Numbered from the stretch's first letter, positions 42,105 to 52,920 are shown. The stretch is DNA of 62,986 nt from Geodermatophilus marinus (GCF_003428645.1 NZ_QVQH01000002.1:1-62986); one strand, 5' to 3'. The notes: generated by a model not told the origin, from the letters alone. Numbers and translations: made by a program.

Positions 42105-43907
42105 GTGAGTGATCGGCACATCCTGACCGCCGTGGCCTGGCCCTACGCCAACGGCCCGCGGCACATCGGCCACGTCTCGGGCTTCGGCGTCCCCTCCGAC
42201 GTCTTCAGCCGCTACCAGCGCATGGCCGGCAACCGGGTGCTGATGGTCAGCGGCACCGACGAGCACGGGACACCGATCACCGTCGCGGCCGACGCCGAGG
42301 GGGTGACCCCGCGGGAGATCGCCGACCGCAACAACCGGATCATCGTGGACGACCTGGCCAGCCTCGGGCTGAGCTACGACCTGTTCACCCGCACCTCGAC
42401 GGTCAACCACCACCGGGTCAGCCAGGAGATCTTCCTGGGCCTGCTGAAGAACGGGTACGTCTTCCCGCAGAAGACCCTGGGCGCGATCAGCCCCTCGACC
42501 GGGCGCACGCTGCCCGACCGCTACATCGAGGGCACCTGCCCGATCTGCGGGTACGACGGCGCCCGCGGCGACCAGTGCGACAACTGCGGCAACCAGCTCG
42601 ACCCCGTCGACCTGATCAACCCGGTGAGCCGGATCAACGGGGAGACGCCGAGGTTCGTCGAGGAGGAGCACTACTTCCTCGACCTGCCGGCCTTCACCCG
42701 GGCCCTGGGCGAGTGGCTCGGGTCGCGGAAGAGCTGGCGGCCCAACGTGCTCAACTTCAGCGTCAACCTGCTCGAGGACCTCAAGCCGCGCAGCTACACC
42801 CGCGACATCGACTGGGGTGTGCGGGTGCCGCTGGACGGCTGGCGGGACCGGCCGGACAAGCGCATCTACGTGTGGTTCGACGCGGTGGTCGGCTACCTGT
42901 CGGCCTCCATCGAGTGGGCCCGCCGCTCCGGTGACCCCGAGGCCTGGCGGCAGTGGTGGCAGAGCCCGGACTCCGAGGCCTACTACTTCATGGGCAAGGA
43001 CAACATCGTCTTCCACGCCGAGATCTGGCCGGCGCAGCTGCTCGGCTACGACGGCGAGGGGGACCGCGGCGGTTCCCCCGGGTCCCTGGGCCGGCTGAAC
43101 CTGCCCACCGAGGTGGTCTCCAGCGAGTTCCTGACCATGGAGGGGCGCAAGTTCTCCTCCTCGCGCCAGGTCGTCATCTACGTGCGCGACTTCCTCGCCC
43201 GGTACGACGCCGACGCGCTGCGCTACTTCATCGCCGCCGCCGGGCCGGAGACCCAGGACACCGACTTCACCTGGGCGGAGTTCCGCCGGCGCAACAACGA
43301 CGAGCTGGTCGCCGGCTGGGGCAACCTGGTCAACCGCTCGGTCTCCATGGCGGCCAAGAACGTCGGCGCCGTCCCCACGCCGGGCGAGCTGACCGACGCC
43401 GACCGCGCCCTGCTGGCGGCGACGTCGGGGGCGTTCGGCCCGGTCGGCGACCTGCTGTCCCGCAACCGGCAGAAGGCGGCCGCGGCCGAGGCGATGCGGG
43501 TCGTGGGCGAGGCCAACAAGTACCTGTCCGACCAGGCGCCGTGGAAGCTCAAGGAGGACCCGGCCCGCCGGGACACCGTGCTGCACACCGCGCTGCAGGC
43601 GGTCAGCGACTGCAACGCGCTGCTCACCCCCTTCCTCCCGCACTCGGCGCAGAAGGTGCACGAGCTGCTCGGCGGCACCGGCGTGTGGTCGCCGGCGCCG
43701 CGGGTCGAGGAGGTCACCGACCTCGACGACGGCTCGCCGTACCCGGTCATCACCGGCGACTACGACGACGGGCAGGCGGTGTGGGCCTCCCGCCCGCTCC
43801 CGCCGGGGACGCCGCTGTCACCGCCCACCCCGGTGTTCAAGAAGCTCGACGAGTCGATCGTCGCCGAGGAGCTGGCCCGGCTGGAGGAGAAGGGCACCTC
43901 GGCGTGA
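42105..43907 (+). CDS. metG: Methionyl-tRNA synthetase
   Basis: 600 residues from GTG 42105. Class I signatures are the HIGH box in [10 protein letters not shown] and the KMSKS-equivalent [10 protein letters not shown]. The zinc knuckle [18 protein letters not shown] has four Cys. An anticodon-binding helical domain follows ([26 protein letters not shown]). There is no C-terminal tRNA-binding extension, as in other actinobacterial enzymes of this length. It overlaps tatD by GTGA. Confidence 0.97.
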   Translation: MSDRHILTAVAWPYANGPRHIGHVSGFGVPSDVFSRYQRMAGNRVLMVSGTDEHGTPITVAADAEGVTPREIADRNNRIIVDDLASLGLSYDLFTRTSTVNHHRVSQEIFLGLLKNGYVFPQKTLGAISPSTGRTLPDRYIEGTCPICGYDGARGDQCDNCGNQLDPVDLINPVSRINGETPRFVEEEHYFLDLPAFTRALGEWLGSRKSWRPNVLNFSVNLLEDLKPRSYTRDIDWGVRVPLDGWRDRPDKRIYVWFDAVVGYLSASIEWARRSGDPEAWRQWWQSPDSEAYYFMGKDNIVFHAEIWPAQLLGYDGEGDRGGSPGSLGRLNLPTEVVSSEFLTMEGRKFSSSRQVVIYVRDFLARYDADALRYFIAAAGPETQDTDFTWAEFRRRNNDELVAGWGNLVNRSVSMAAKNVGAVPTPGELTDADRALLAATSGAFGPVGDLLSRNRQKAAAAEAMRVVGEANKYLSDQAPWKLKEDPARRDTVLHTALQAVSDCNALLTPFLPHSAQKVHELLGGTGVWSPAPRVEEVTDLDDGSPYPVITGDYDDGQAVWASRPLPPGTPLSPPTPVFKKLDESIVAEELARLEEKGTSA

Positions 43908-44785
43908 CCCGGTCGGCCGCGCGCGCCGACCGGCGGGGCGGCCCGCCACCGTCCCCGGAGCCGCTGCCGGCGCCGGCGGTCGACAGCCACACCCACCTCG
44001 ACATCGTCCTCACCGGGTTCCGCCCCGAGGACGGGCAGCCGCCGGCGGAGGCGGACGTCGACGCCGAGATCGCGGCCGCGGTGGCCGTCGGCGTCCCCCG
44101 GCTGGTGCAGGTCGGGGTCGACGTCGCGTCCTCGCGCTGGTCGGCCGAGCTGGCGGCCCGCCACCCGGACGTGCTGGCCGCCGTCGCCGTGCACCCCAAC
44201 GCGGCCGGCGCCGGTGAGGCCGACGACGCCGCCCTGGCCGAGATCGACCGCCTCGCCGCGCTGCCGCGGGTGCGGGCGGTGGGGGAGACCGGGCTGGACC
44301 GGTACCGCACCGGCCCGGAGGGCTGGGCGGCGCAGGAGGCCTCGTTCCGGGCGCACGTCCGGATCGCGAAGGAGCACGGCGTCGCCCTGGTCATCCACGA
44401 CCGGGACGCCCACGAGGAGGTCCTCCGGGTGCTCGACGACGAGGGCGCGCCGGAGCGCACGGTCTTCCACTGCTTCTCCGGGGACGCCGCGTTCGCCCGG
44501 GCCTGCGCGGCCCGCGGGCACGTGCTCTCCTTCGCCGGGACGCTGACCTTCGCCAACGCCGGGTACCTCCGGGAGGCCGCGGCGCTGACCCCGCTGGACC
44601 AGCTGCTGGTGGAGACCGACGCGCCGTTCCTCACCCCGGTGCCGCACCGCGGGCGGCCCAACGCCTCGCGGCTGGTCCCGCACACGGTGCGGGCCCTGGC
44701 GGAGGTGACCGGGGTCGAGGTCGAGGAGCTGTGCGCCGCGCTCACCCGGAACGCCGAGCGGGTCTTCGGCCCGTGGGGGGTGTGA
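43904..44785 (+). CDS. tatD: TatD family metal-dependent deoxyribonuclease
   Basis: 293 residues from GTG 43904, overlapping metG by 4 bp. Metal ligands appear in [42 protein letters not shown] and [15 protein letters not shown], the TIM-barrel amidohydrolase pattern of TatD 3'-5' exonucleases. An N-terminal Pro/Arg-rich stretch of about 25 residues is extra. The metG-tatD-rpfB-ksgA-ispE order is conserved in mycobacteria. Confidence 0.95.
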   Translation: MTRSAARADRRGGPPPSPEPLPAPAVDSHTHLDIVLTGFRPEDGQPPAEADVDAEIAAAVAVGVPRLVQVGVDVASSRWSAELAARHPDVLAAVAVHPNAAGAGEADDAALAEIDRLAALPRVRAVGETGLDRYRTGPEGWAAQEASFRAHVRIAKEHGVALVIHDRDAHEEVLRVLDDEGAPERTVFHCFSGDAAFARACAARGHVLSFAGTLTFANAGYLREAAALTPLDQLLVETDAPFLTPVPHRGRPNASRLVPHTVRALAEVTGVEVEELCAALTRNAERVFGPWGV

Positions 44786-44870
44786 TCCCCCGCGGGGGCG
44801 CGGCCTGCGGGAGTTGACGGTCCCGTGACCGGTCGCCCCCGGGGCGCCGAACCGGGGGACACTGGCTGTC

Positions 44871-45710
44871 GTGGGCCGCCTCATCGCCGTCGTGCTGTTC
44901 ATCGCCGTCCTGGTGCCCGGGGTCCTGCTCGCCCGCGCCTGGTGGCTGGCCGCCGGGCGCCGCGCGGTCGCCTCCGCGGCCGTCGAGTTCGCGACGCCGA
45001 CGCCCGAGGGCACCGCCACCCTCCGGCGCCAGGCCGTGCACGGCCGCCGGGTCCGCCGGCTCGGGCTGCTGCTGGGCATCGTGGGCATCGTCGCCAGCGT
45101 CGTGCTCTTCGCGGAGGCGTCGGTCTTCCTCTGGGCGCCGGCCCTCGTCGTCGGCCTGCTGCTCGGCGTGGTGCTGGCCGAGACCACCCGCCCGCGCCCG
45201 CGCTGGCGCGCCAGCTCCCCGGCCCGCCGGCCGCGGCAGGGCGACCAGATCTCCCTGGCGCTGCTGTGGACGATGCGCGCGGTCGTGGCCGCCGAGGCCG
45301 TCGCCACCGTCCTCATGTGGCAGCGCGACCAGCTGCCCGACTCCGTGGCCTGGGTCGCGCTGACCGTCCCGCTGCTGGCCTGGGTGCTGGCCGAGGTCGC
45401 CCTGCTCCGGTCGCTCGTCCGGCCGCTGCCGGCCGAGGGCGCCGACGTCCCCGTCGACGAGGCGCTGCGCACCTGGACCGCCCACCTGGTGACCGCCGCC
45501 GTGAGCGTGCTGGCGCTGCTGCCGCTGGGCACCCTGCTGCTGGCCGCCGGCATCGCCCTCGGTGACCGCGTCACCGACGGCGCCGACCTGGTGCCCGTGG
45601 CCCTGGTGGCCGGCGGCTTCGCGGGGCTGGCCGCCGGGCTCGCGGTGGCCGGGTTCCTCGTCACCTGGCTGCGGCCGGTCCGCCCCGGCGACCGCGCCCT
45701 GACCGGCTGA
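44871..45710 (+). CDS. Hypothetical polytopic membrane protein
   Basis: 279 residues from GTG 44871. About six membrane helices are visible, for example LIAVVLFIAVLVPGVLLA, LGIVGIVASVVLFAEA, LWAPALVVGLLLGVVLAE and LVPVALVAGGFAGLAAGLA, with basic cytoplasmic loops (TTRPRPRWRASSPARRPRQ). No family is recognised. It sits between tatD and rpfB, where mycobacteria have no equivalent that I recall. Confidence 0.7.
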   Translation: MGRLIAVVLFIAVLVPGVLLARAWWLAAGRRAVASAAVEFATPTPEGTATLRRQAVHGRRVRRLGLLLGIVGIVASVVLFAEASVFLWAPALVVGLLLGVVLAETTRPRPRWRASSPARRPRQGDQISLALLWTMRAVVAAEAVATVLMWQRDQLPDSVAWVALTVPLLAWVLAEVALLRSLVRPLPAEGADVPVDEALRTWTAHLVTAAVSVLALLPLGTLLLAAGIALGDRVTDGADLVPVALVAGGFAGLAAGLAVAGFLVTWLRPVRPGDRALTG

Positions 45711-46036
45711 ACCACCCCGCGCCGGCCCGGTCCCGGGCAGCGCGCTGTCGTCCTCGTCACCCCGCGCACCCCACGCTGCACACCTGTCACACCCGTCCCA
45801 CGCGGCGCGCCGTTCACTCTCCGTGTCGGCGCGTCCACGAGTCGACACATCGTCGCCCTGGTTCACTCGCTGCGCACCGTTGTCGGGTGCATCGAGTCCG
45901 TTAACGTGTCGTGACCAGCCGGGGTGGGGATCGACTCGGGCGGCGTCCACCGACCTGGAGTCCCCACTCCTCATCGGCTGCCGCGCGGGTGCTGGAAGCG
46001 GTCCTCTGCCCGGGTCCGGAGACCCCTGGAAGTGCC
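45711..46036. other. 326-bp leader/promoter region of rpfB
   Basis: The stretch between the membrane-protein gene and rpfB holds no gene. It contains the promoter-like pair at 45880-45907, leaving a leader of about 120 nt. Actinobacterial rpf genes can carry a ydaO c-di-AMP riboswitch in this position, but I could not match its conserved blocks here. Confidence 0.55.
45880..45907 (+). promoter_or_regulatory. Putative rpfB promoter
   Basis: TTGTCG (45880-45885) and TAACGT (45902-45907) are separated by 16 bp, close to a vegetative -35/-10 pair, in one of the few AT-richer patches of the region. It leaves a leader of about 120 nt before the rpfB start. Confidence 0.45.
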
Positions 46037-47146
46037 GTGGCCCGAACGCTCAAGCTCGCCCTCTTCGCCCTCGTCCTGTGCGGACTGGTGGGCGGCTCCC
46101 TCGCCTACTTCGCCGCGCAGAAGTCGGTGACGCTCACCGTCGACGGCCAGGCCCGCGAGGTCAGCACCTACGCCTCGACCGTCGCGGAGGTGCTCGAGGA
46201 CGAGGGCCTGCAGCCCCGGGCGCACGACGTCGTCCTGCCGGACCCGGCGGCGCCGGTGGCCGACGGCGACACCGTGGTGCTCAACCGGGCCCGCCCGCTG
46301 CAGCTGACCGTGGACGGCGTCTCCAGCGAGGTCCACGTCACCGCGCTGTCGGTCGACGAGGCGCTCGAGCAGCTGGGCTACCGGGCCGAGGACATCGTGC
46401 TCTCGGCCAGCCGCAGCGAGCGGCTGCCCCTCGACGGCATGGCCCTGTCGATCACCACGCCCAAGGACGTGACCCTGGTCGTCGACGGGACCGAGCAGGT
46501 GGTCACCACCACCGCGCCGACCGCCGGCGACCTCCTCGCCGAGCAGGGCATCGCGCTCGCCCCCACCGACCGCACCAGCCTCTACCCCGAGCAGGCGCTG
46601 CTGGACCGGATGCGGCTGCAGGTCTTCCGCGTCCAGGTCACCGAGGTCACCGAGGTCGCCGCGATCCCGCACGCCACCGTCGAGACCGCCGACCCGGCAC
46701 GTTTCGAGGGCGACCAGGCGGTCACCCAGCAGGGCGTGGACGGCGAGCAGACCACGGTCCTCCGGGTCACCGTGACCGACGGCGTCGAGACCGGCCGGGA
46801 GCAGCTCTCCCGGACCGTCACCCGCCAGCCGGTCGACGAGCTGGTGAGCGTGGGCACCAAGGAGCGACCGGCCGCCCCCGCGTCCTCCGGCAACAGCCCC
46901 AGCGCCGACGGCCTGAACTGGGCGGCGCTCGCGCAGTGCGAGTCCGGCGGGCGGCCGAACGCGGTGAGCTCCACGGGCAAGTACCGCGGCATGTACCAGT
47001 TCTCCCAGGCCACCTGGAACTCGGTCGGGGGCACCGGGGACCCGGCCGCGGCCTCCGCCGACGAGCAGACCTACCGCGCGCAGCTGCTCTACCAGCGCTC
47101 CGGCGCCGGCCAGTGGCCGCACTGCGGCCCCCGGCTGTTCAGCTGA
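46037..47146 (+). CDS. rpfB: Resuscitation-promoting factor RpfB
   Basis: 369 residues from GTG 46037. The N-terminal membrane segment is [20 protein letters not shown]. Three DUF348 repeats follow ([47 protein letters not shown]), then a G5 domain ([20 protein letters not shown]). The C-terminal lysozyme-like Rpf domain has [17 protein letters not shown] with catalytic Glu, [17 protein letters not shown] and the end GAGQWPHCG. It cleaves peptidoglycan during exit from dormancy. The domain layout is exactly that of mycobacterial RpfB. Confidence 0.97.
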   Translation: MARTLKLALFALVLCGLVGGSLAYFAAQKSVTLTVDGQAREVSTYASTVAEVLEDEGLQPRAHDVVLPDPAAPVADGDTVVLNRARPLQLTVDGVSSEVHVTALSVDEALEQLGYRAEDIVLSASRSERLPLDGMALSITTPKDVTLVVDGTEQVVTTTAPTAGDLLAEQGIALAPTDRTSLYPEQALLDRMRLQVFRVQVTEVTEVAAIPHATVETADPARFEGDQAVTQQGVDGEQTTVLRVTVTDGVETGREQLSRTVTRQPVDELVSVGTKERPAAPASSGNSPSADGLNWAALAQCESGGRPNAVSSTGKYRGMYQFSQATWNSVGGTGDPAAASADEQTYRAQLLYQRSGAGQWPHCGPRLFS

Positions 47147-47156
47147 TCGGCTCCTC

Positions 47157-48020
47157 CTGACCGGCACGCCGTCCGACGGGCTGCTGGGCCCGGCCGCCAT
47201 CCGCGACCTGGCCCAGCAGCTCGACCTGCGCCCGACCAAGACCCTCGGGCAGAACTTCCTGCACGACGCCAACACGATCCGGCGCATCGTGCGCACCGCC
47301 GAGCTGCGGGCCGACGACGTCGTCCTCGAGGTCGGGCCGGGGCTGGGCTCGCTCACGCTGGGGCTGCTGCCCGAGGCCGCCGCGGTGACCGCGGTCGAGA
47401 TCGACCCGCGGCTGGCCGCGCTGCTGCCCGGCACCGTGGCCGCCCGCCGCCCGGACCTCGTCGGCCGGCTCACCGTCGTCCAGGCCGACGCGCTGCGGCT
47501 GCGGGAGCTGCCGGGCCCGCTCCCGACTGCGCTGGTGGCCAACCTGCCGTACAACGTGGCCGTGCCCGTGCTGCTGCACCTGCTGGAGCTGCTGCCCTCG
47601 CTGCGCCGTGCGCTGGTCCTCGTCCAGGCCGAGGTCGCCGAGCGGCTCGCGGCCGCGCCGGGGTCCCCGGCCTACGGCGTCCCATCGGTGAAGGCCGCCT
47701 GGTACGGCGAGGTCCGGCGCGCCGGGAACGTCGGCCGGCGGGTCTTCTGGCCGGAGCCCAACGTCGACTCCGGCCTGGTCGCCCTCGACCGGCGGCCCCC
47801 GCCGCCGGGGGACCGCGCGGCCACGTTCGCGGTCGTCGACGCCGCCTTCGCCACCCGCCGCAAGGGGCTGCGCGCGGCGCTGGCCCGCTGGGCGGGCGGC
47901 CCGGCGGCGGCCGAGGAGCGGCTGCGGGCCGCCGGGATCGACCCGGCCACGCGCGGCGAGCAGCTCTCGGTGACCGACTTCGCCCGCCTGGCGGCCGTCG
48001 CGGGGCAGGCCCGGCCGTGA
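47157..48020 (+). CDS. rsmA: 16S rRNA dimethyladenosine transferase KsgA/RsmA, CTG start suspected
   Basis: About 287 residues if begun at CTG 47157. The conserved N-terminus [20 protein letters not shown] and [17 protein letters not shown] requires a start upstream of the first GTG at 47289. No ATG, GTG or TTG occurs in frame between the rpfB stop and that point, only CTG. SAM motifs [26 protein letters not shown] and [13 protein letters not shown] follow. The enzyme dimethylates two adenines at the 3' end of 16S rRNA. It overlaps ispE by GTGA. Confidence 0.93.
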   Translation: MTGTPSDGLLGPAAIRDLAQQLDLRPTKTLGQNFLHDANTIRRIVRTAELRADDVVLEVGPGLGSLTLGLLPEAAAVTAVEIDPRLAALLPGTVAARRPDLVGRLTVVQADALRLRELPGPLPTALVANLPYNVAVPVLLHLLELLPSLRRALVLVQAEVAERLAAAPGSPAYGVPSVKAAWYGEVRRAGNVGRRVFWPEPNVDSGLVALDRRPPPPGDRAATFAVVDAAFATRRKGLRAALARWAGGPAAAEERLRAAGIDPATRGEQLSVTDFARLAAVAGQARP

Positions 48021-48982
48021 GCTGGGCGACCTCCGGGGGGCCGGGCCGCATCACCGGCGACGGCGCCGTCACCGCCCGCGCCCCGGCCAAGGTGAACGTC
48101 CACCTGGCGGTCGGCCCGCTGCGCCCCGACGGGTTCCACGAGCTGCGCACCGTCTACCTCGCGGTGTCGCTGTTCGACACGGTCACCGTCCGCCGCGGGC
48201 GGGGCCTGTCGCTGGCCGTCACCGGGGAGGGGCGTACGGCGGTCGGAGCGGGCGCCGTCCCGACCGACCGGCGCAACCTCGTCTGGCAGGCCGCCGAGCT
48301 GCTCGCCGAGCACGCCGGCGTGGCACCGGACGCCGCCATCGCGATCGACAAGGCCATCCCCGCCGCCGCGGGGCTGGCCGGGGGGAGCGCGGACGCCGCC
48401 GCCGCGCTCGTCGCGCTCGACGCCCTGTGGGGCACCCACGCCACCCGCGGCGACCTCGCCGGGCTGGCCGCCCGGCTGGGCAGCGACGTCCCCTTCAGCC
48501 TGCACGGCGGGGTGGCCCTGGGCTCGGGCCGCGGCGAGCAGCTCTCACCGGTCCTGGCCCGGCGCCGGTGGGACTGGGTGCTCGGCATCGCCGGGGAGGG
48601 GTTGTCCACGCCGGCCGTCTACGCCGAGCTCGACCGGCTGCGCGCCGACGGCCGGGTCCCCGCCGGCACCGACCTCGACCCCGCCGAGCCGGTGATCGCC
48701 GCGCTGCGGTCCGGGCCGGTGGAGGCGCTGGCCGCCGCGCTCGCCAACGACCTGCAGGCCCCCGCGCTGTCGCTGCGCCCCGACCTGCGGCGGGCGCTGC
48801 GGGCGCCCACCGCGGCGGGCGCGGTCGGGGCGCTGGTGAGCGGCTCCGGGCCCACCGTGGCCGCGCTGGTCGAGGACGCCGACGCCGCCGTCCGGCTGGC
48901 CGCCACCCTGGCCGGCGAGGGGGTCTACCGCACCGTGCGCGCCGTGCACGGCCCCGTGCACGGCGCCCGCCTCGTGGGCTGA
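48017..48982 (+). CDS. ispE: 4-diphosphocytidyl-2-C-methyl-D-erythritol kinase
   Basis: 321 residues from GTG 48017, overlapping ksgA by 4 bp. GHMP-kinase motifs are [37 protein letters not shown] (ATP-binding loop) and [13 protein letters not shown] near the C-terminus. It phosphorylates CDP-ME in the MEP isoprenoid pathway. The ksgA-ispE coupling is conserved in actinobacteria. Confidence 0.97.
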   Translation: MSWATSGGPGRITGDGAVTARAPAKVNVHLAVGPLRPDGFHELRTVYLAVSLFDTVTVRRGRGLSLAVTGEGRTAVGAGAVPTDRRNLVWQAAELLAEHAGVAPDAAIAIDKAIPAAAGLAGGSADAAAALVALDALWGTHATRGDLAGLAARLGSDVPFSLHGGVALGSGRGEQLSPVLARRRWDWVLGIAGEGLSTPAVYAELDRLRADGRVPAGTDLDPAEPVIAALRSGPVEALAAALANDLQAPALSLRPDLRRALRAPTAAGAVGALVSGSGPTVAALVEDADAAVRLAATLAGEGVYRTVRAVHGPVHGARLVG

Positions 48983-49052
48983 GCAGGCGCCGGCCGGCAC
49001 GTGCCCCGCGCGGGCGGCCGGCTCGCCGGGCGGCGGGAGGCCGGGCCGGGCG

Positions 49053-50033
49053 TCAGGACGGCGCCGGTGCGGGAGCCCGCCGCGCGGCCAGCCGGACCGG
49101 GTCGGGCCAGCGCACCGAGTGCGCCCACCCCAGCTTCTCGAAGGCCCAGATCACCCGGGCGCTGATGTCGACCTGCCCGCGCAGCACCCCGTGGCGGGCG
49201 CAGGTCGGGTCGGCGTGGTGCAGGTTGTGCCAGGACTCGCCGGCGCTGAGGATCGCCAGCGGCCAGAAGTTGGTGGCCCGGTCCCGCGAGGCGAACGGCC
49301 GGTTGCCGACGACGTGGCAGACCGAGTTGATCGACCAGGTGACGTGGTGCAGCAGCGCCACGCGCACCAGGCCCGCCCAGAAGAACGCCGTCCAGGCCCC
49401 GGCCCAGGTGCCGGTCGCGACGCCCCCGATGGCGGCCGGCAGGGCCAGGCTCAGGAAGGCCCAGACGACGAACAGCCGGCTGGCGCGCCGCAGCGTCGCG
49501 TCCTTGAGCAGGTCCGGCGCGTAGCGCTCGGGGTTGGTCTGCCGCCGGTCGAACAGCCAGCCGAGGTGCGCGTGCCACATGCCCTTGAGCAGGGCGCGGG
49601 CATCGCTGCCGTAGCGCCACGGCGAGTGGGGGTCGCCCTCGCGGTCGGAGAAGGCGTGGTGCCGGCGGTGGTCGGCGACCCACTGGACGACCGGTCCCTG
49701 GATCGCCATGCACCCGACCACGGCCAGGCCGATGCGCAGCGGCCGGGCGGCCTTGAACGACCCGTGGGTGAAGTGCCGGTGGTAGCCGACGGTGATGCCC
49801 AGCAGCGTGAGGAAGTAGAAGCCGACGGCCAGGCCGACGTCGAGCCAGGACAGCCCCCACCCCCACGCCGCCGGGACGACCGCCGCCAGCGCCACGAACG
49901 GCACCACGACGAACACGTACAGCGTGAGCTGCTCCAGGTGCCCCTTCTCCTTGCCGAGGGCGGTGGCCGGGAGCCCGGCGTCGGGGTCGGCCGGCCGGGG
50001 CGCGGTGGGGCGGGTGAGGGCAGGGGCGGGCAC
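49053..50033 (-). CDS. Acyl-CoA / fatty-acid delta-9 desaturase
   Basis: 326 residues from GTG 50033, with GGAG 6 nt upstream. Three histidine boxes are present: HRHFTH, HRRHH (in ADHRRHHAFSDREGDPHSPW) and HNLHH (in GESWHNLHHADPTCARHG). Membrane segments flank them, as in stearoyl-CoA desaturase-like di-iron enzymes. It should introduce a cis double bond to tune membrane fluidity. It converges on ispE and diverges from tRNA-Gln. Confidence 0.94.
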   Translation of the reverse strand: MPAPALTRPTAPRPADPDAGLPATALGKEKGHLEQLTLYVFVVVPFVALAAVVPAAWGWGLSWLDVGLAVGFYFLTLLGITVGYHRHFTHGSFKAARPLRIGLAVVGCMAIQGPVVQWVADHRRHHAFSDREGDPHSPWRYGSDARALLKGMWHAHLGWLFDRRQTNPERYAPDLLKDATLRRASRLFVVWAFLSLALPAAIGGVATGTWAGAWTAFFWAGLVRVALLHHVTWSINSVCHVVGNRPFASRDRATNFWPLAILSAGESWHNLHHADPTCARHGVLRGQVDISARVIWAFEKLGWAHSVRWPDPVRLAARRAPAPAPS

Positions 50034-50243
50034 GCGGTCTCCAGAGGTGGGGGAGGCCCGGAGACTGCCGGTCGATGGGCACCCGGGGCTGCTGGGTGCG
50101 TAACCTACGTCACCGTGGAGGGGCTCGCGCGGCGGGCCCCGGCGCCGTGCCGCGCGGTGCCGGCGGGCGGCGGCCGGCGACGGCCTACTCTCCGGGGGAC
50201 GCCGACCGCGTCGCAGGTGCCGCCCGCACCGGCGGCACCCGGG

Positions 50244-50316
50244 TGGGGGATGGGGTAATCGGCAGCCCGCCGGCCTTTGGAGCCGGGAAGTCTCGGTTCG
50301 AGTCCGAGTCCCCCAG
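50244..50316 (+). tRNA. tRNA-Gln(TTG)
   Basis: 73 nt. The acceptor TGGGGGA pairs with TCCCCCA. The anticodon stem CCGGC/GCCGG holds the loop CTTTGGA, anticodon TTG. The T-arm is CTCGGTTCGAGTCCGAG. The U-A first pair is typical of tRNA-Gln. It lies just upstream of glmU, a common actinobacterial arrangement. Confidence 0.95.
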
Positions 50317-50393
50317 CAGACGCACCGATCGCAGCCGTGCCGGTCCCGACCGCCCGCTCGGGCCGGCGCACCGCCCCCGTACGGAGGAGACCC

Positions 50394-51869
50394 GTGACCG
50401 CATCCCTGCCGCAGACCGGCCCCGAGGGCGGGGTCGCCGGCGTCGTCGTGCTCGCCGCCGGCCAGGGCACCCGCATGCGGTCGTCCACGCCGAAGGTGCT
50501 GCACGCCCTCGGCGGGCGCAGCATGCTCGGCCACGTCCTCGCCGCGACCGCGCCGCTGGGCGCGCGCTCGACCGTCGTCGTGGTCGGCGCCGGCCGGGCG
50601 GCCGTGGAGGCGCACCTGGCCGAGGTCGCGCCGGCCGCGCTGCCCGTCGTCCAGGAGGAGCAGCGCGGGTCCGGGCACGCGGCCGCCGTGGCGCTGGCCG
50701 CCGTCCCCGACCTCGACGGGCCCGTGCTCATCGTCAACGGCGACGCCCCGCTGCTGCGGCCGGGGACGGTGCGGGCGCTGGTCGACGCGCACGTGGCCGC
50801 CGGGCACGCGCTCACCGTGCTCACCGCCGTGGTCGACGACCCCACCGGCCTCGGCCGGATCGTGCGCGACGAGGACGGCGCGGTGCAGGCGATCGTCGAG
50901 GAGCGCGACGCCACCCCGGAGCAGCGGGCCGTCCGCGAGATCAACGCCGGGGTCTACGTCGGCGACGCCGCCGCGCTGCGCCGTGCCCTGGGCCGGCTCG
51001 GCGAGGACAACGACCAGGGCGAGCAGTACCTCACCGACGTGCTGGCCCTGCTGGCCGGGGACGGCGACCCGGTCGGCGGGGCGCCCGCCGAGGACCCGGT
51101 CGACGTCCTGGGCTGCAACGACCGCCGCGAGCTGGCCGCCCGCCGCCGGACGCTCAACGACCGCGTCCTCGACGAGCTGATGCGCGCCGGTGTCACCGTC
51201 GTCGACCCGGCCACCACGTGGGTCGACGTGACGGTCACCGTCGAGCCCGACGCGCTGCTCGAGCCCGGTGTGCACCTGCGGGGCGCCACCTCCGTGGCCA
51301 CCGGCGCGGTGGTCGGCCCCGACACCACCCTCGTCGACTGCGCCGTCGCCGAGGACGCCACCGTCGTGCGCTCGCACTGCCTGGGCGCCGAGATCGGCCC
51401 GGACGCCTCGGTGGGGCCGTTCAGCTACCTGCGCCCGGGCACCCGGCTCGGGCGCGGGGCCAAGGTGGGTGCCTTCGTCGAGACCAAGAACGCCGAGGTG
51501 GGCGAGGGGTCGAAGGTGCCGCACCTCTCCTACGTGGGCGACGCCACCATCGGCCGCGGGTCGAACGTCGGCGCGGCGACGGTCTTCGTCAACTACGACG
51601 GCATCGCCAAGCACCGCACGACCGTCGGCGACCACGTGCGGATCGGCTCCGACACGATGCTCGTCGCGCCGGTCACCGTGGGGGACGGCGCCTACACCGC
51701 CGCGGGGTCTGTCATCGTGTCCGACGTCCCACCGGGGGCCATGGCCGTCGCGCGGGCCAAGCAGCGCAATGTGGGAGGCTGGGTCGGCCGCCGTCGACCG
51801 GGAACGGCCTCCGCCCGCGCGGCGGAGGCGGCCGAGCAGGCCGACACTGGGACGGCCGGGGCCGGGTGA
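50394..51869 (+). CDS. glmU: Bifunctional N-acetylglucosamine-1-phosphate uridyltransferase / glucosamine-1-phosphate acetyltransferase
   Basis: 491 residues from GTG 50394, with GGAGGAG upstream. The pyrophosphorylase half has VLAAGQGTRMRSSTPKVLH and VNGDAPLL. The C-terminal left-handed beta-helix acetyltransferase half has GPFSYLRPGTRLGRGAKVGAF and HLSYVGDATIGRGSNVGAAT, ending in an acidic tail. It makes UDP-GlcNAc for peptidoglycan. It is followed by prs, 47 bp on. Confidence 0.97.
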   Translation: MTASLPQTGPEGGVAGVVVLAAGQGTRMRSSTPKVLHALGGRSMLGHVLAATAPLGARSTVVVVGAGRAAVEAHLAEVAPAALPVVQEEQRGSGHAAAVALAAVPDLDGPVLIVNGDAPLLRPGTVRALVDAHVAAGHALTVLTAVVDDPTGLGRIVRDEDGAVQAIVEERDATPEQRAVREINAGVYVGDAAALRRALGRLGEDNDQGEQYLTDVLALLAGDGDPVGGAPAEDPVDVLGCNDRRELAARRRTLNDRVLDELMRAGVTVVDPATTWVDVTVTVEPDALLEPGVHLRGATSVATGAVVGPDTTLVDCAVAEDATVVRSHCLGAEIGPDASVGPFSYLRPGTRLGRGAKVGAFVETKNAEVGEGSKVPHLSYVGDATIGRGSNVGAATVFVNYDGIAKHRTTVGDHVRIGSDTMLVAPVTVGDGAYTAAGSVIVSDVPPGAMAVARAKQRNVGGWVGRRRPGTASARAAEAAEQADTGTAGAG

Positions 51870-51916
51870 GGCGGGCGGCCGGCACCAGCGACGACGACAC
51901 GTAGGGGCGAGAGCCG

Positions 51917-52897
51917 ATGAGCGCCATCCGGCAGACCACCAGCAAGAGCCTGATGCTGTTCTCCGGCCGGGCCTACCCGGAGCTGACCGAGGAGATCGCC
52001 GGGCACCTGGGGGTCACGCCGACGCCGACCGCGTCGTACGAGTTCGCCAACGGCGAGCTGTTCGTGCGGTTCGAGGAGTCCGTCCGCGGCTGCGACGCCT
52101 TCGTGGTGCAGAGCCACACCGCGCCCATCAACACCTGGCTGATGGAGCAGCTGATCATGGTCGACGCGCTCAAGCGCGCGTCGGCCAAGCGGATCACCGT
52201 CGTCGCCCCGTTCTTCCCCTACGCCCGCCAGGACAAGAAGCACCGCGGCCGCGAGCCCATCTCCGCCCGCCTGGTGGCCGACCTGTTCAAGACCGCCGGT
52301 GCCGACCGGCTCATGGTCGTCGACCTGCACACCGCGCAGATACAGGGCTTCTTCGACGGGCCGGTCGACCACCTGTTCGCCCTCGACCTGCTGGTCGAGG
52401 ACGTCTGCGCGCGCTGGGGTGACCGCGACATCACGGTGGTGTCGCCGGACGCCGGGCGGGTGCGGGTCTCCGAGCGGTGGAGCGACAAGCTCGGCGGCGC
52501 CCCGCTGGCCTTCATCCACAAGACCCGCGACCCGCTGCGGCCCAACGAGGTCGTCGCCAACCGCGTCGTCGGCGAGGTCGAGGGCCGGGTCTGCATCCTG
52601 GTCGACGACATGATCGACACCGGCGGCACCATCGTGAAGGCCGCCGAGACGCTCTTCGAGGCCGGCGCCGCCGACGTGATCGTCTGCGCCACCCACGGCG
52701 TCCTCTCCGGCGCGGCGGTCGACCGGCTCAAGAACAGCCGGGTCAGCGAGGTCATCGTGACCAACACGCTGCCCATCGAGCCGGCCCGCCAGTTCGACAA
52801 GCTCACCGTGCTCTCCATCGCCCCGCTCCTGGCGCGGGCGATCAAGGAGGTCTTCGAGGACGGCTCGGTCACGAGCCTCTTCGACGGTGCTGGGTGA
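51917..52897 (+). CDS. prs: Ribose-phosphate pyrophosphokinase
   Basis: 326 residues from ATG 51917. KSLMLFSGRAYPELTEEIA, YEFANGELFVRFEESVRG, VAPFFPYARQDKKHRGREPI (flexible loop region), VVDLHTAQIQGFFDGPVDHL and the PRPP loop CILVDDMIDTGGTI are all intact. It supplies PRPP for nucleotides, His and Trp. The glmU-prs pair is conserved. Downstream lies the 93-bp tandem-repeat region. Confidence 0.97.
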   Translation: MSAIRQTTSKSLMLFSGRAYPELTEEIAGHLGVTPTPTASYEFANGELFVRFEESVRGCDAFVVQSHTAPINTWLMEQLIMVDALKRASAKRITVVAPFFPYARQDKKHRGREPISARLVADLFKTAGADRLMVVDLHTAQIQGFFDGPVDHLFALDLLVEDVCARWGDRDITVVSPDAGRVRVSERWSDKLGGAPLAFIHKTRDPLRPNEVVANRVVGEVEGRVCILVDDMIDTGGTIVKAAETLFEAGAADVIVCATHGVLSGAAVDRLKNSRVSEVIVTNTLPIEPARQFDKLTVLSIAPLLARAIKEVFEDGSVTSLFDGAG

Positions 52898-52920
52898 TCT
52901 GTCGGCCTACCGGCCTCCTC

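Noticed and set aside
45711..46036. ydaO-type c-di-AMP riboswitch upstream of rpfB
   Set aside because: Known for actinobacterial rpf leaders, but its conserved blocks could not be recognised in this leader by eye.
47289..48020. KsgA starting at GTG 47289
   Set aside because: This would delete the conserved LGQNFLHD segment required for the family, so an upstream CTG start is preferred.
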